Shown here one piece after another: positions 24,322 through 32,242 of a stretch of DNA of 33,733 nt (the first letter of the stretch is position 1; every line of letters begins with the position of its first letter). The notes under the pieces are model-generated. The model did no database searches. It had not been told where the DNA came from and was given only the letters and a program-made list of their open reading frames with translations. Origin of the DNA: Gemmatimonadota bacterium (lineage in GTDB: Bacteria > Gemmatimonadota > Gemmatimonadetes > Longimicrobiales > Longimicrobiaceae); assembly GCA_028287185.1 (NCBI GenBank), contig JAQBQD010000136.1, forward strand, positions 1-33,733. Direction: 5' to 3'. The position numbers and the translations under genes are program-made.

Positions 24322-24604
24322 GCGTCCCGTGGTTTCGGCCGAGTTCGGTTTCCCCTCCGCGCCGGCCTCTCGAAACGCAGGCGGCACGGGAGATGATCGG
24401 GAAACAGACGAAGGCAAACATCGGGCCATCCACCGGCTCTCCACCCCTTCCCGATCCCACCGCTGTGCATCGCCGCTCTGTCCTGAAATCGCGCGGCGGG
24501 AATCGATCTGATGCCGCATCGGCCGGCGCTCGCTCCACTGCGCAACGCCGCTTCGGACGACGCAACGTGCCTCGGCCATCGAAGCATAACCAAATCCGTC
24601 CCAT

Positions 24605-24669
24605 GACTGTGCATTCTTCTGGGGCAGATCGGCAGCCGGGCTATCGAACGACCTGTCGAATGCACAGTC
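24605..24669. promoter_or_regulatory. Spaced exact inverted repeat, possible operator pair
   Basis: GACTGTGCATTC (24605-24616) and GAATGCACAGTC (24658-24669) are exact reverse complements, 41 bases apart. Arms contain the internal TGTGCA near-palindrome. The spacing would suit two operator half-sites or a looped RNA. Confidence 0.4.
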
Positions 24670-24707
24670 GATTTTCCTAAACGGTTATCACCCGGCCGGA
24701 AACGACG

Positions 24708-24735
24708 GCGGGCGGCACCTCTCGGCGCCGCCCGC
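24708..24735. terminator. Hairpin terminator after luxC
   Basis: GCGGGCGGC (24708-24716) pairs perfectly with GCCGCCCGC (24727-24735), 40 bases beyond the minus-strand luxC stop. Confidence 0.65.
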
Positions 24736-24774
24736 GTCCATCGATGCTCGCCTCGCGTTCGCCTCCGCCGGCCC

Positions 24775-26178
24775 TCATCCCTCCAGGTCGCACCAGCGCA
24801 CCAGGTCGCGGAGGGGGGGGTGGCCGTCGTGGTGCCAGGTGCCGGGGGGCCAGGCCATCGCGCCCATCGGTACCACGCGGCTTGCACCCATGCGCCCCAG
24901 CTCCTCCGCCAGCGCGCGCCTCCGACTGACCGGCCCCGCGACGCCCACGGTCTGCAGCAGGTGCGCGTAGGGCCGCACCAGCGCGGGGACGTCGGCAAGG
25001 TCGGCGACGGGCTTCACGCGCACCACGCGGTTCAGGCACGAGGCGGCGAAGGCGGGCGACGGATCGTAGACGACCGTCCACGCGGTGCCTTCGGGCGATG
25101 CGTGCAATTCAACGCCGCTGCCGCCCAGGCCCGCGAACTCGGCCTCGCCGCGGAGCTGGCGGATGGCCGACGACTCGCGTGGCGACAGCGTGCCGCGCGG
25201 AAGCTCCGCCTCCGTCTCCGCCATCGCCGCGGCCAGCATCCGCGCCCATTCCGCCGGGCTCGCCTCGCCGCCTTCCTCCACGTAGAAGACGTGGGGCGAT
25301 ACGCAGCCCTGCTGGTCGAAGGTGGACGCGTCCAGCGCGCACGCCGCGGCGGCCTCGCGGGCTGCGTCAGCGGAGAGGTTCTCCCGCGCCACCGCGCCGA
25401 ACGAGAGGCGGCTGCCGTATCCCAGGAAACGCGCCCCGGCCGGCGTCCGCGCGCGCACCGCGTCCACCGCCTCGGCGCCGCCGTAGACGATCACGGCGTC
25501 GGCGGAAGCGAGGGCGGCTCGCTCCAGATCCTCGTCGCCGCCGGCCCAGTAGGTGACGGCCAGGCACGCGCCCAGCCCCGCGTCCTCCTCCGCCACGCCG
25601 CGCGCGAAGAGCGCCGCCAGCAGCGGCTCGCCCACCGCCGTCTTCCCCAGGGACGCGGACTTCACCAGCAGCGCGCGCACCAGCGAGGTGACGGCCACGC
25701 CGGGGACATTGCCGCTGAAGACGTGCGCCGTGAGCCGCGGTCCGTAGGCCCGTTCCTCGCCGCCGCCGTGGGCGCGCGGGCGGAAGCCGTCCAGCACCCG
25801 CGGGTCGCCGAACTCGGCCCGCAGCAGCGCGCGCAGGGGGCCCGTGCGCCAGTCCGCCGCCATGCGGTCCAGCACGCGGCGCACCATGGGCGGCGAGTAG
25901 CTGGTCACGGGCGGCAGCGCGTGCTCCGCCGTCCGCCGTAGCGGGTCCGCGGGGTCCAGCAGGCGCGCCGCGACGCGGTCGATCACGGCCACGATCTCGG
26001 CCACCGGCCGCTCGGCCAGGTGCTCGTCGCGCGCGCGGGCCAGCGCCTCGGCCTGGCGGCGGACCAGCGCGGGCGTCAGGCGCGGCACGCGAAGCTCCAC
26101 CACGCCGTCGCGCCGGCCGTACGACCAGGTGGTCGTGGGCACGGGGTCCAGCGCGGGAAGGTGGAACGCGTCGATCAT
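24775..26178 (-). CDS. luxC: LuxC-like acyl-CoA/acyl-protein reductase
   Basis: A 467-residue member of the LuxC fatty acyl reductase family (PF05893), which reduces a LuxE-bound or CoA-bound acyl group with NADPH to a fatty aldehyde. Visible: RLTAHVFSGNVPG (149-160), SLVRALLVKSASLGK, VTYWAGGDEDLE, DAVIVYGG, GYGSRLSFG, and the active-site FDQQGCVSPH with C292. Length is near that of Vibrio LuxC (about 480). The start ATG 26178 fits. The outer-membrane barrel gene ends 73 bases upstream on the same strand, so they may be co-transcribed. Together with luxE at 20259-21404 it forms a reductase pair without luciferase. Confidence 0.9.
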   Translation of the reverse strand: MIDAFHLPALDPVPTTTWSYGRRDGVVELRVPRLTPALVRRQAEALARARDEHLAERPVAEIVAVIDRVAARLLDPADPLRRTAEHALPPVTSYSPPMVRRVLDRMAADWRTGPLRALLRAEFGDPRVLDGFRPRAHGGGEERAYGPRLTAHVFSGNVPGVAVTSLVRALLVKSASLGKTAVGEPLLAALFARGVAEEDAGLGACLAVTYWAGGDEDLERAALASADAVIVYGGAEAVDAVRARTPAGARFLGYGSRLSFGAVARENLSADAAREAAAACALDASTFDQQGCVSPHVFYVEEGGEASPAEWARMLAAAMAETEAELPRGTLSPRESSAIRQLRGEAEFAGLGGSGVELHASPEGTAWTVVYDPSPAFAASCLNRVVRVKPVADLADVPALVRPYAHLLQTVGVAGPVSRRRALAEELGRMGASRVVPMGAMAWPPGTWHHDGHPPLRDLVRWCDLEG

Positions 26179-26251
26179 GCGGGTGCGGCGGATGCTTCGA
26201 GGAGGGCGGGCGCGCCGCCGGGGTGCGCTGGACGGTAGCGCGCCCGGGCCG

Positions 26252-28330
26252 TCAGAGGAAGTCCCAGAAGGTGGGATTGGCTTCCACCACCCACTCCCAG
26301 CGCGCGCCCGGCCCGATGCCGTGGTGCACGTCCACCCGCAGGATGTCGTAGATCAGCCCCACGCCGGCGCCCACGGAGACGCGGGGATGAAGCGTCGCCC
26401 GGAGCACGGGAGGAAGCGGGGCCGAGGCGCCGTCGATGCGGATCGCGTCGCCGTCGCCCGCCCAGCCGGCGGAGGCGAGCAGCCGGCCGCGGATCCACGG
26501 CCGGGCCACGTCCGCCGCGCCGGTGGCGCGCAGCAGGGCGAAGCGCCGCCCGCCGAACGAGCGGTAGTCGAAGCCCGGCACCGTGCCGCGCCCGCCCAGC
26601 AGGAAGCTCTCCTGGAACGGAACGTCCCCGAAGGCCGCGCCGCCGGAAAGCCGCGTCTCGACCGAGGCGTCGCGCCGCGTCCATCGGCGCGCCATCCCCA
26701 GCTCCGCCGTGGGCCGGAAGAAGCTCAGCCCCCGCCCGTCGTCCGCGGACAGATGCCCGCCGGCCGCGGTGAACGACGCAGAGAAGCCGTGCGCCGTGCC
26801 CGCCGGCGTGGCGTGCGCCAGCGTCAGCGAGCCGCGCAGCATCCGCCCGTCGTCTATGGCGGCGACGGGGCGGAAGGGGTCCGATCCGCCAAAGACGGAG
26901 AAGCCGGCCTCCTTCGACGCGGAAAGCTGGTCTTCGTACCGCACGCCCAGCGTCTCCGTCCACGCGCCGGCCGTCGTCCGCGAGCCGCGCAGCTCGGCGC
27001 CGCGGGCATCGTACAGGTCGGTGTAGTCGCGCCCGGCCAGCAGCGCCGTGAGCGTGTTCATGGCGCCGGACGCGTTGGGCCCCGGCTGCAGGTCGCGCGG
27101 CAGGTTCAGGTAGCCGTCGCCCTCCAGGTGGAAGCCCGGCCTGGTGTACACCGCGCGCGCGGTGGCGACGGGGCGCATGGGGCCGAACGCCCAGCCGCCG
27201 TTGAGCCGCACCTGCACCTGCTCGCGCGGGTGCAGCACGGTGCCGAAGCCGGCCACCGGCCCCTCCGCGCGATCGTAGCGGAAGATGCTGGACACCGCGG
27301 GCACGTCCAGCCGAGCGGCGGGCAGGCCGCTCAGAAGGCGCTTGCGCACGATCTCGGCGGCCATGCGGCGCACCTCGCCCAGCTCCACCGTGGGCCCCAG
27401 CCCCTGCTCGCGAAGCTCGCCGTACAGCGGCTCCTCGAAGGCGAAGGCGCGGCGCTGCGCCTCGGGCACGGAGACCACCTTGGGGCCGGCGAAGAGGCTG
27501 TTCGGCAGGCCCTGGTTGAAGCGGTAGTGGGTGATGCGCATGGTGCCGCGGATCACCCCGCCCGCGGGAAAGCCCAGCTCGGGAAGCTGGCGGCGGATCT
27601 CCACCTGCTGGTGGTCGGGCAGCCAGAAGCGCCCCTTCCACAGCCCGTTCTCCAGCAGCACGTTGATGTAGTCGAGCTGGCGGTCCACGTAGCTGGCGGC
27701 CGTGAAGGTGAACGACATGCGCACGATGGCGCCCTGCCGCCGGTCCACGAACACCGATCCCACGAAGGCCGGGTGGTTCGTCGTCCTGGGCCGCACCTGC
27801 ACCTCGTACACCTCCACCGCGCCGCCCGCGCCCGGCAGGCGGATGCTGGACGAGTCCGCCAGCCGGTAGTCGTACGACGACTCGGCGTAGGCCGACGCGG
27901 GGTGCAGGACGTCGCGCACCTCGTCGCCGTCGCCGATGCGGATCAGGTCGCCGAAGTTGTCCTGCACCACGGCCAGGTGGTCCTGGTGGTAGCGGATGGT
28001 GGTGGGCAGCTTCTTCTCGTCGCGCAGCCCGATGATGCGCTGCTTCGAGAGGTTGGGCGACTTCCAGAACACGTCCAGCGCCACCTGGTCGGTCTTCACC
28101 AGGGTGCGCTCGTCCGTCTCGTTGCGGTCCAGGTAGAAGTAGACGTAGCCCCGCGCGTCCGCCTGGTAGTCCACCAGCCCCGTGTCGGCCTGCGTGGTGG
28201 CGCGCTGCTGCTGCGCGCCCCGGATCAGTGCCAGGGCGCGCGGGTCGTTCCACCCTCCCTGCGCGCGGGCGGGCGCGGCGGCGGCGAGGGCGAGGAACGC
28301 CAGGACGAGGGTCGGTGCGAAGCGTCTCAT
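26252..28330 (-). CDS. Outer-membrane beta-barrel protein (DUF5686/surface-antigen-like)
   Basis: A 692-residue exported protein. A Sec signal peptide covers residues 1-23 (ARAQ cleavage). The N-terminal half (about 24-330) resembles the DUF5686-type periplasmic part with VYFYLDRNETDERTLVK, VEVYEVQVRP and VDRRQGAIVRMSFTF. The C-terminal half (about 330-692) is an amphipathic beta-barrel with the Omp85-like FLLGGRGTVPGFDYRSFGG segment, GVGLIYDILRVDVHHGIG, and an end FWDFL typical of outer-membrane barrels. Its role may be assembly or export of surface material; this is inference. GAGAGG precedes the ATG. luxC lies 73 bases downstream. Confidence 0.8.
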   Translation of the reverse strand: MRRFAPTLVLAFLALAAAAPARAQGGWNDPRALALIRGAQQQRATTQADTGLVDYQADARGYVYFYLDRNETDERTLVKTDQVALDVFWKSPNLSKQRIIGLRDEKKLPTTIRYHQDHLAVVQDNFGDLIRIGDGDEVRDVLHPASAYAESSYDYRLADSSSIRLPGAGGAVEVYEVQVRPRTTNHPAFVGSVFVDRRQGAIVRMSFTFTAASYVDRQLDYINVLLENGLWKGRFWLPDHQQVEIRRQLPELGFPAGGVIRGTMRITHYRFNQGLPNSLFAGPKVVSVPEAQRRAFAFEEPLYGELREQGLGPTVELGEVRRMAAEIVRKRLLSGLPAARLDVPAVSSIFRYDRAEGPVAGFGTVLHPREQVQVRLNGGWAFGPMRPVATARAVYTRPGFHLEGDGYLNLPRDLQPGPNASGAMNTLTALLAGRDYTDLYDARGAELRGSRTTAGAWTETLGVRYEDQLSASKEAGFSVFGGSDPFRPVAAIDDGRMLRGSLTLAHATPAGTAHGFSASFTAAGGHLSADDGRGLSFFRPTAELGMARRWTRRDASVETRLSGGAAFGDVPFQESFLLGGRGTVPGFDYRSFGGRRFALLRATGAADVARPWIRGRLLASAGWAGDGDAIRIDGASAPLPPVLRATLHPRVSVGAGVGLIYDILRVDVHHGIGPGARWEWVVEANPTFWDFL

Positions 28331-28367
28331 GCCTCTCTGCGTTGCGCGGCCTCGGGGGCAACGGAGC

Positions 28368-28395
28368 GGGCCCGACCGGATGCGATCGGGCCCGG
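28368..28395. terminator. Hairpin terminator
   Basis: CGGGCCCGA (28368-28376) pairs with TCGGGCCCG (28387-28395), loop 10 bases. It lies between the small lipoprotein gene (stop 28425) and the barrel gene on the minus strand. Confidence 0.6.
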
Positions 28396-28424
28396 GCTGG
28401 TCCGTGCGTGCGCGGGGCGGCGGG

Positions 28425-28985
28425 TCAGCTGCAGGCGCCCTCGGACAGCGAGCCCGCCAGCGTGCCCGAGATCTGGTCGCGCGCGTTGGGGAAGCTCTTG
28501 CCGGACACGCGCTCGTAGTCGGAGCGGCTCACCGTGTAGAAGCCGTAGCCGGTCAGGTCCAGCCGCCTCGGCGCCGCGCGGAAGGCCAGGGTCAGCTTCT
28601 GCGGCAGCAGCAGCGTGCCGGTCAGGTCGCCGCCGCCGTCGAACTGCAGCACCACCGCGTCGGCGCGCGTGGAGTACGAGCCCTGGAAGCGGGGCCGCAG
28701 CACGTCGCCCTTCTTCAGGTACTCCAGCTCGAACCCGGCCACCGTCTTCCCCACGCGCAGCACGGGAAGGTTGGCGGGCGAGGTGTCCATCACCGCCCCG
28801 CGCACGTCCAGCGCCGGCGGGCTGCCGCCGTCCGGCGTGAAGGTGAGCGAGCACAGGTGGTACTCGGCGCCCACCTGGTCGGGCCGGAGCGCGTCGCCCC
28901 CCGTTCCGCTTCCGCCGCCGCATGCCGCGAGGGCGGGCAGCAGGGCCAGTGCGAGGGCGGCGAGCCGCGGGAAAGATGCGTGCAT
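28425..28985 (-). CDS. Small lipoprotein of unknown function
   Basis: A 186-residue predicted lipoprotein. The signal peptide ends at LAAC with lipidated C22, followed by a Gly/Ser linker. The mature domain (about 35-186) shows AEYHLCSLTFTPDGG, VMDTSPANLPVLRVG, FELEYLKKGDVLRPRFQGSYST, and a repeating strand pattern, suggesting a beta-rich, lipocalin-like fold; no family is recognised. ATG 28985 is preferred for the signal peptide. A TATCTT box lies at 29046-29041. Terminator at 28368-28395. Confidence 0.75.
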   Translation of the reverse strand: MHASFPRLAALALALLPALAACGGGSGTGGDALRPDQVGAEYHLCSLTFTPDGGSPPALDVRGAVMDTSPANLPVLRVGKTVAGFELEYLKKGDVLRPRFQGSYSTRADAVVLQFDGGGDLTGTLLLPQKLTLAFRAAPRRLDLTGYGFYTVSRSDYERVSGKSFPNARDQISGTLAGSLSEGACS

Positions 28986-29040
28986 GGGCCTGGAACGTCG
29001 GGGAGCTCGAGGGCGGGCGCGAGGCGCGCGCGGCGTCCGG

Positions 29041-29046
29041 AAGATA
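29041..29046 (-). promoter_or_regulatory. Possible -10 box of the small lipoprotein gene
   Basis: TATCTT on the minus strand fits the TANNTT pattern, about 55 bases upstream of ATG 28985. No convincing -35. Confidence 0.25.
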
Positions 29047-29118
29047 CACGCACGCCGCGGGATTGGGTCCACCGGCGAAGCGCCCGGCCGCCGGTGCAGC
29101 GTGTCCCGCCGTCGGGCG

Positions 29119-29640
29119 CTACGCCGGCTCGGCCTCGTGCGCGGGGGTGTCGTTCTCGGGGTCGCCCTCGGCGCGCTCCAGCATGCGGGCCGAGGGGTCC
29201 AGGTACGCGGTCAGGCTGGACAGCACGGCGCGGTCCACCATCCCGTCGATCTGCTCCATGGCCGAGTACGCCCCGGCCGCGCGGGCGCCGATGGCCGTGA
29301 GGTAGGCCCAGATGGAGCGGCGGAACATCAGCAGCTCCAGCACCGTCTCCACGATGTTGTAGCCGCTCAGCCGCCGCGCGAAGCCGTGGATGGCGGCGAA
29401 CTGCTCGGCGTCCTCGCGGGGGCGGTTGATCTCCATCCGGTCCAGGATCGCGTCGAAGAGCTGGGGGATGTGGTCCAGCAGGATGGGGTCGCTCAGCGCC
29501 TGCCCCGCGCGCATGGCCTGGTTGTCGCGCACCCGCTCCACCCAGTCGCGCAGCACCTCCTCGCGCCCGTTGCGCAGCATGTCCAGCGCGTCCGAAAGCT
29601 CGCGCGCCTCGCGCGGCGTGTAGAACTCCGAGTCCGTCAT
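29119..29640 (-). CDS. RsbRD_N-domain sensor protein (RsbR/RsbU-type N-terminal domain alone)
   Basis: A 173-residue all-helical protein. The segment DWVERVRDNQAMRAGQALSDPILLDHIPQLFDAIL is the globin-like RsbRD_N signature (PF14361, LSD..LLDHIP), followed by AAIHGFARRLSGYNIVETVLELLMFRRSIW. It normally precedes a STAS, GGDEF or histidine kinase domain, but here the protein ends after an acidic tail with no output domain. It may act as a partner sensor for another protein. ATG 29640 has GGAG 7 bases upstream. It is a single gene; a hairpin at 29729-29760 separates it from the CPBP gene. Confidence 0.75.
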   Translation of the reverse strand: MTDSEFYTPREARELSDALDMLRNGREEVLRDWVERVRDNQAMRAGQALSDPILLDHIPQLFDAILDRMEINRPREDAEQFAAIHGFARRLSGYNIVETVLELLMFRRSIWAYLTAIGARAAGAYSAMEQIDGMVDRAVLSSLTAYLDPSARMLERAEGDPENDTPAHEAEPA

Positions 29641-29728
29641 CCCTGGCTCCGCGTGCCTTCGCCGCCCTCCCGCGCCCCGGAGCCGCATGCCCCGCGTGCC
29701 GTGGAAGGCGCGCCGCGGCAGAGCAAGG

Positions 29729-29760
29729 GGCGCGCCGCAGCCCTGCGGATGCGGCGCGCC
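29729..29760. terminator. Hairpin terminator after the CPBP gene
   Basis: GGCGCGCCGCA (29729-29739) pairs perfectly with TGCGGCGCGCC (29750-29760) around a 10-base loop, about 130 bases downstream of the minus-strand CPBP stop. Nearby TCGACC/GATCGG words fill the rest of the spacer. Confidence 0.65.
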
Positions 29761-29888
29761 TCGTCGAATCGACCGGATCGGGGTGCTTCGGCTCCGCTCT
29801 GCCGGATGCCGATCGGTCGACCGGCGCGCCCCGGGTTCGTCCACCAGGGCCACCGTCGATCCGTCGATCGACAGGGACGCGCCGCCGT

Positions 29889-30623
29889 TCATCCCCCGCG
29901 GGCGACGGTGAGGAAGACGTCGTACAGGGCGTGGGTCCAGGCGGTGACGCCGAAGCCGCGCAGCACGAACATCCCGCTGAACACCAGGCCGGAGAGGAAG
30001 CGGAACAGGAACGACGACAGCGTCCACGGATACGCGTACGGGCCGATGTAGTGGAAGGCGGAGAAGAGCAGCGCGGCGAGCACGGCGGCGAAGAACGAGG
30101 CGCGCCCCTTCTCCAGCCCGCCGGAGCGGAAGAGGACGATCAGCCCGCCCACCATCAGCACGCGGAAGAACAGCTCCTCGTAGATGCCGGCGCCCAGCGA
30201 AAGGATGACGCCCTGGGCCAGCGGCAGCCGTCCCATTGCGCCCGCGTCGCTCGCCAGGCGGCCGCCGGCGGTGCCCATCAGCCACGCGGTGACGGTGCCG
30301 ACCACGGCGCCGAACGCCAGCGCATACCCGGCGGACTCCAGCAGCATGAGGGCGAACACGCCGCCGCGGATGGGCACCCGCTTCCGGCGCTGCTCCAGGG
30401 CGATGAAGACGAGCGCGGCCACGATCAGCACGCCCGTGAACGCCAGCGTGGACTGCACGCCCGCGATGGCCAGCGTGGACCGCAGCAGCACGTCCGCCCC
30501 GTTGCGCAGCGAGCCGCCGCGGCCCGCGATGGACGCCGCGCCCAGCTCGTACGCCAGCAGCAGCGGCAGCGCGAACAGGAGCGAGTAGGTGTGCGTGCGG
30601 GAGGTCTCGAAGTAGTTGCGCAT
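29889..30623 (-). CDS. CPBP-family intramembrane metalloprotease (CAAX protease-like)
   Basis: A 244-residue multi-pass membrane protein of PF02517. The three motifs are YEELFFR (E149, E150, R154), SAFHYIG (H191), and WTHALYD (H231, D235). About six hydrophobic segments are seen, starting at residue 14. The family includes Rce1-like and bacteriocin-immunity proteases acting in the inner membrane; the substrate is not known. ATG 30623 is favoured because a TACCTT box ends 6 bases before it, which implies a leaderless transcript; the frame itself extends to 31187 but with poor codon pattern and antisense to the BON gene. Confidence 0.85.
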   Translation of the reverse strand: MRNYFETSRTHTYSLLFALPLLLAYELGAASIAGRGGSLRNGADVLLRSTLAIAGVQSTLAFTGVLIVAALVFIALEQRRKRVPIRGGVFALMLLESAGYALAFGAVVGTVTAWLMGTAGGRLASDAGAMGRLPLAQGVILSLGAGIYEELFFRVLMVGGLIVLFRSGGLEKGRASFFAAVLAALLFSAFHYIGPYAYPWTLSSFLFRFLSGLVFSGMFVLRGFGVTAWTHALYDVFLTVARGG

Positions 30624-30629
30624 GGCAGG

Positions 30630-30658
30630 AAGGTAGCGGGCCGCCGCCGTTGGGAAAG
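30630..30658 (-). promoter_or_regulatory. Possible promoter giving a leaderless CPBP mRNA
   Basis: TACCTT (30635-30630) ends 6 bases before the ATG at 30623; 17 bp upstream lies a weak CTTTCC (30658-30653). A start of transcription at or next to the A of ATG would follow. Confidence 0.35.
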
Positions 30659-30794
30659 GATGCCGGGCGCAAGTGGCCTGGCGATTGCTTGTTGCGCGCA
30701 CACGGCGGCGCGCGTCCCATGCTAGGGTTAGACGGGCGCGCGCCGCGAAAAGTTTCCGCCGCGGGCCGGGCGGCACACCAGCACGGGAGCCGGG

Positions 30795-31265
30795 ATGACG
30801 GATGGGACGGGGTGGATGGGCGCGATCCGGTCGATGACCCGCGTTCGCGTCGACACGATGGTGATCGGCCGGCGGCGGACGCGAGCCTGGGCGAGGCGGG
30901 CGATGCTGGCGGCGGCAGCCTGCTCGCTGGGTGGATGCGCGCTCTTCGGCGGCGGCAAGAAGGAGAGCCCGCAGGCGATCGCCCAGAAGGCCGCGGAGGA
31001 CACGCGCATTCGCGGCGAGGTGGAGGGGCGCGTGGCCGCCGAGCCCTCGCTCTCGGCCGCCCGCCTGCGCGTGGACGTGCACGACCGCGAGGTGAGCCTG
31101 TACGGCAGCGTGGCCGGCATGGGCGCCCTGCACTGCGCTACCGCCAACGCCGAGCTGGTGCAGGGCGTTCGGCTGGTGATCGACCACACCGAGCTGTTGC
31201 CCGGTCCCGCGACTGCGCCCTGCCGCTCGCCCCGCGTGTTCGGCGCGCGCGCATCGGGTGCGTGA
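30795..31265 (+). CDS. BON-domain lipoprotein
   Basis: A 156-residue predicted lipoprotein with a long basic n-region, then MLAAAACSLGGCAL with lipobox LGGC and C48. Residues about 60-125 match a BON domain (phospholipid-binding, OsmY-like): DTRIRGEVEGRVAAEP, LSAARLRVDVHDREVSLYGSV, and a final VQGVRLVID strand. It probably acts in the periplasm at the outer membrane. ATG 30795 has GGGAG (30785-30789) 5 bases before it. The C-terminal 25 residues with a second Cys are unusual. It is divergent from the CPBP gene; promoter unclear (TAGGGT near 30723). Confidence 0.8.
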   Translation: MTDGTGWMGAIRSMTRVRVDTMVIGRRRTRAWARRAMLAAAACSLGGCALFGGGKKESPQAIAQKAAEDTRIRGEVEGRVAAEPSLSAARLRVDVHDREVSLYGSVAGMGALHCATANAELVQGVRLVIDHTELLPGPATAPCRSPRVFGARASGA

Positions 31266-31290
31266 CGTGGCGATGCCCGCTCGTTAGATT
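31262..31290 (+). promoter_or_regulatory. Putative promoter for the lytic transglycosylase gene
   Basis: GTGACG (31262-31267), 17-bp spacer, TAGATT (31285-31290), just after the BON gene stop (the -35 overlaps it) and 20 bases before ATG 31311. Confidence 0.45.
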
Positions 31291-31310
31291 TTCTCCGTCC
31301 GCGCGCGCCC

Positions 31311-32165
31311 ATGCGCGGAAACCCCAGGTCGACGGACGAGATCTCCCCCTCCCGGCCGTCCGTGGCGAACCGTCTCCCGGAGGCACGACTGTCCAGGCGA
31401 CCCACCCGCCGGCTCCCGGGCCGGCGCACGCCCTCGTCCGCGCGTCCAGGCGCCCGCTCCGATCGGCGCACGGCGCGCTCGCGCCCGCATGCCCGCCGCC
31501 CGTTTCGCGCTGGCGTCACGCCTGCGCGGCTTCGGCTGATGCTGGCGGGCGTCGCGCTGCTCCTGCTGTTCGCGCCCGTGCGCCACGGCGTGGCGCGCGC
31601 GTGGAGCGCCGCGGTGGCGGTGATGCGGGCGCAGCAGGCGGAGCGGGTGCGCGAGGTCCGGGTGGCGGAGTACGCGCGGCGCTACGGCATCCCGGTGGCG
31701 ACGGCGGACGCGGTGGAGCGCGCGGCCCGCGCAGAAGGGCTGGACGTGGAGCTGGCGTTTCGGCTGGTGCGCGTGGAAAGCGGCTTTCGCCCCGGCGCGG
31801 TGAGCCAGGCGGGCGCGCTGGGGATGACGCAGCTCATGCCCGTGACCGCGCGCGACCTGCAGCCCGGCGTCACCCGCGAGCAGCTGCTGGAGCGCGACAC
31901 CAACCTGCGCCTGGGCTTCCGCTACATGCGCCGCCTGCTGCGCTTCTACGGCGGCGACACCGAGACGGCGCTGCACGCCTACAACCGCGGCATCGGCACC
32001 GTCGCCCGCATCCGCGCGGCCGGCGGCGACCCCGCGAACGGGTACGCCACGAAGGTGCTCGGCCAGCAGGGCGCCTCGGCCGTCGGGCGGGACACGGCCG
32101 CGGTGGTGCCGGCGGACCCGCATCCGCACGAGATGGGGCCGGCGGTGGTTCCCGCGACGCCGTGA
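31311..32165 (+). CDS. SLT-type lytic transglycosylase, membrane anchored
   Basis: A 284-residue protein with a Goose-lysozyme/SLT family 1 domain (PF01464) at about residues 125-245. The catalytic glutamate is E156 in VRVESGFRP; GALGMTQLMP (168-177) and ALHAYNRG (220-227) complete the site. A hydrophobic anchor lies at 73-90. It cleaves peptidoglycan glycan strands to 1,6-anhydro ends. The first 70 residues are Arg/Pro-rich and would be cytoplasmic; ATG 31311 is supported by the nearby promoter but has no Shine-Dalgarno, so ATG 31539 at the anchor is a real alternative. Confidence 0.88.
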   Translation: MRGNPRSTDEISPSRPSVANRLPEARLSRRPTRRLPGRRTPSSARPGARSDRRTARSRPHARRPFRAGVTPARLRLMLAGVALLLLFAPVRHGVARAWSAAVAVMRAQQAERVREVRVAEYARRYGIPVATADAVERAARAEGLDVELAFRLVRVESGFRPGAVSQAGALGMTQLMPVTARDLQPGVTREQLLERDTNLRLGFRYMRRLLRFYGGDTETALHAYNRGIGTVARIRAAGGDPANGYATKVLGQQGASAVGRDTAAVVPADPHPHEMGPAVVPATP

Positions 32166-32242
32166 GACGCTGACGGGGAACCGGGGTCCGGCATCCATCA
32201 AGGCGCGTGCGTCGGATTCCGTTCCGCGGCGGGTACCGCCCG

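Larger units (their letters stand above)
24322..24774. other. AT-richer intergenic region with an exact inverted repeat
   Basis: About 450 bases without a supported gene between luxC and the zinc-ribbon gene. Bases about 24580-24690 are clearly less GC-rich than the surroundings. It contains the 12-bp inverted repeat at 24605-24669 and the luxC terminator at 24708-24735. It probably holds a promoter and operator for the minus-strand genes to the left. Confidence 0.5.

Noticed and set aside
26129..28840. Plus-strand frame of 903 codons
   Set aside because: Antisense to the outer-membrane barrel gene; no motif, His/Arg/Gly/Val shadow pattern.
29889..31187. Extended 432-codon version of the CPBP gene
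   Set aside because: The extra N-terminus is antisense to the BON lipoprotein and lacks the family pattern; the membrane protein begins at MRNYFETS (30623).
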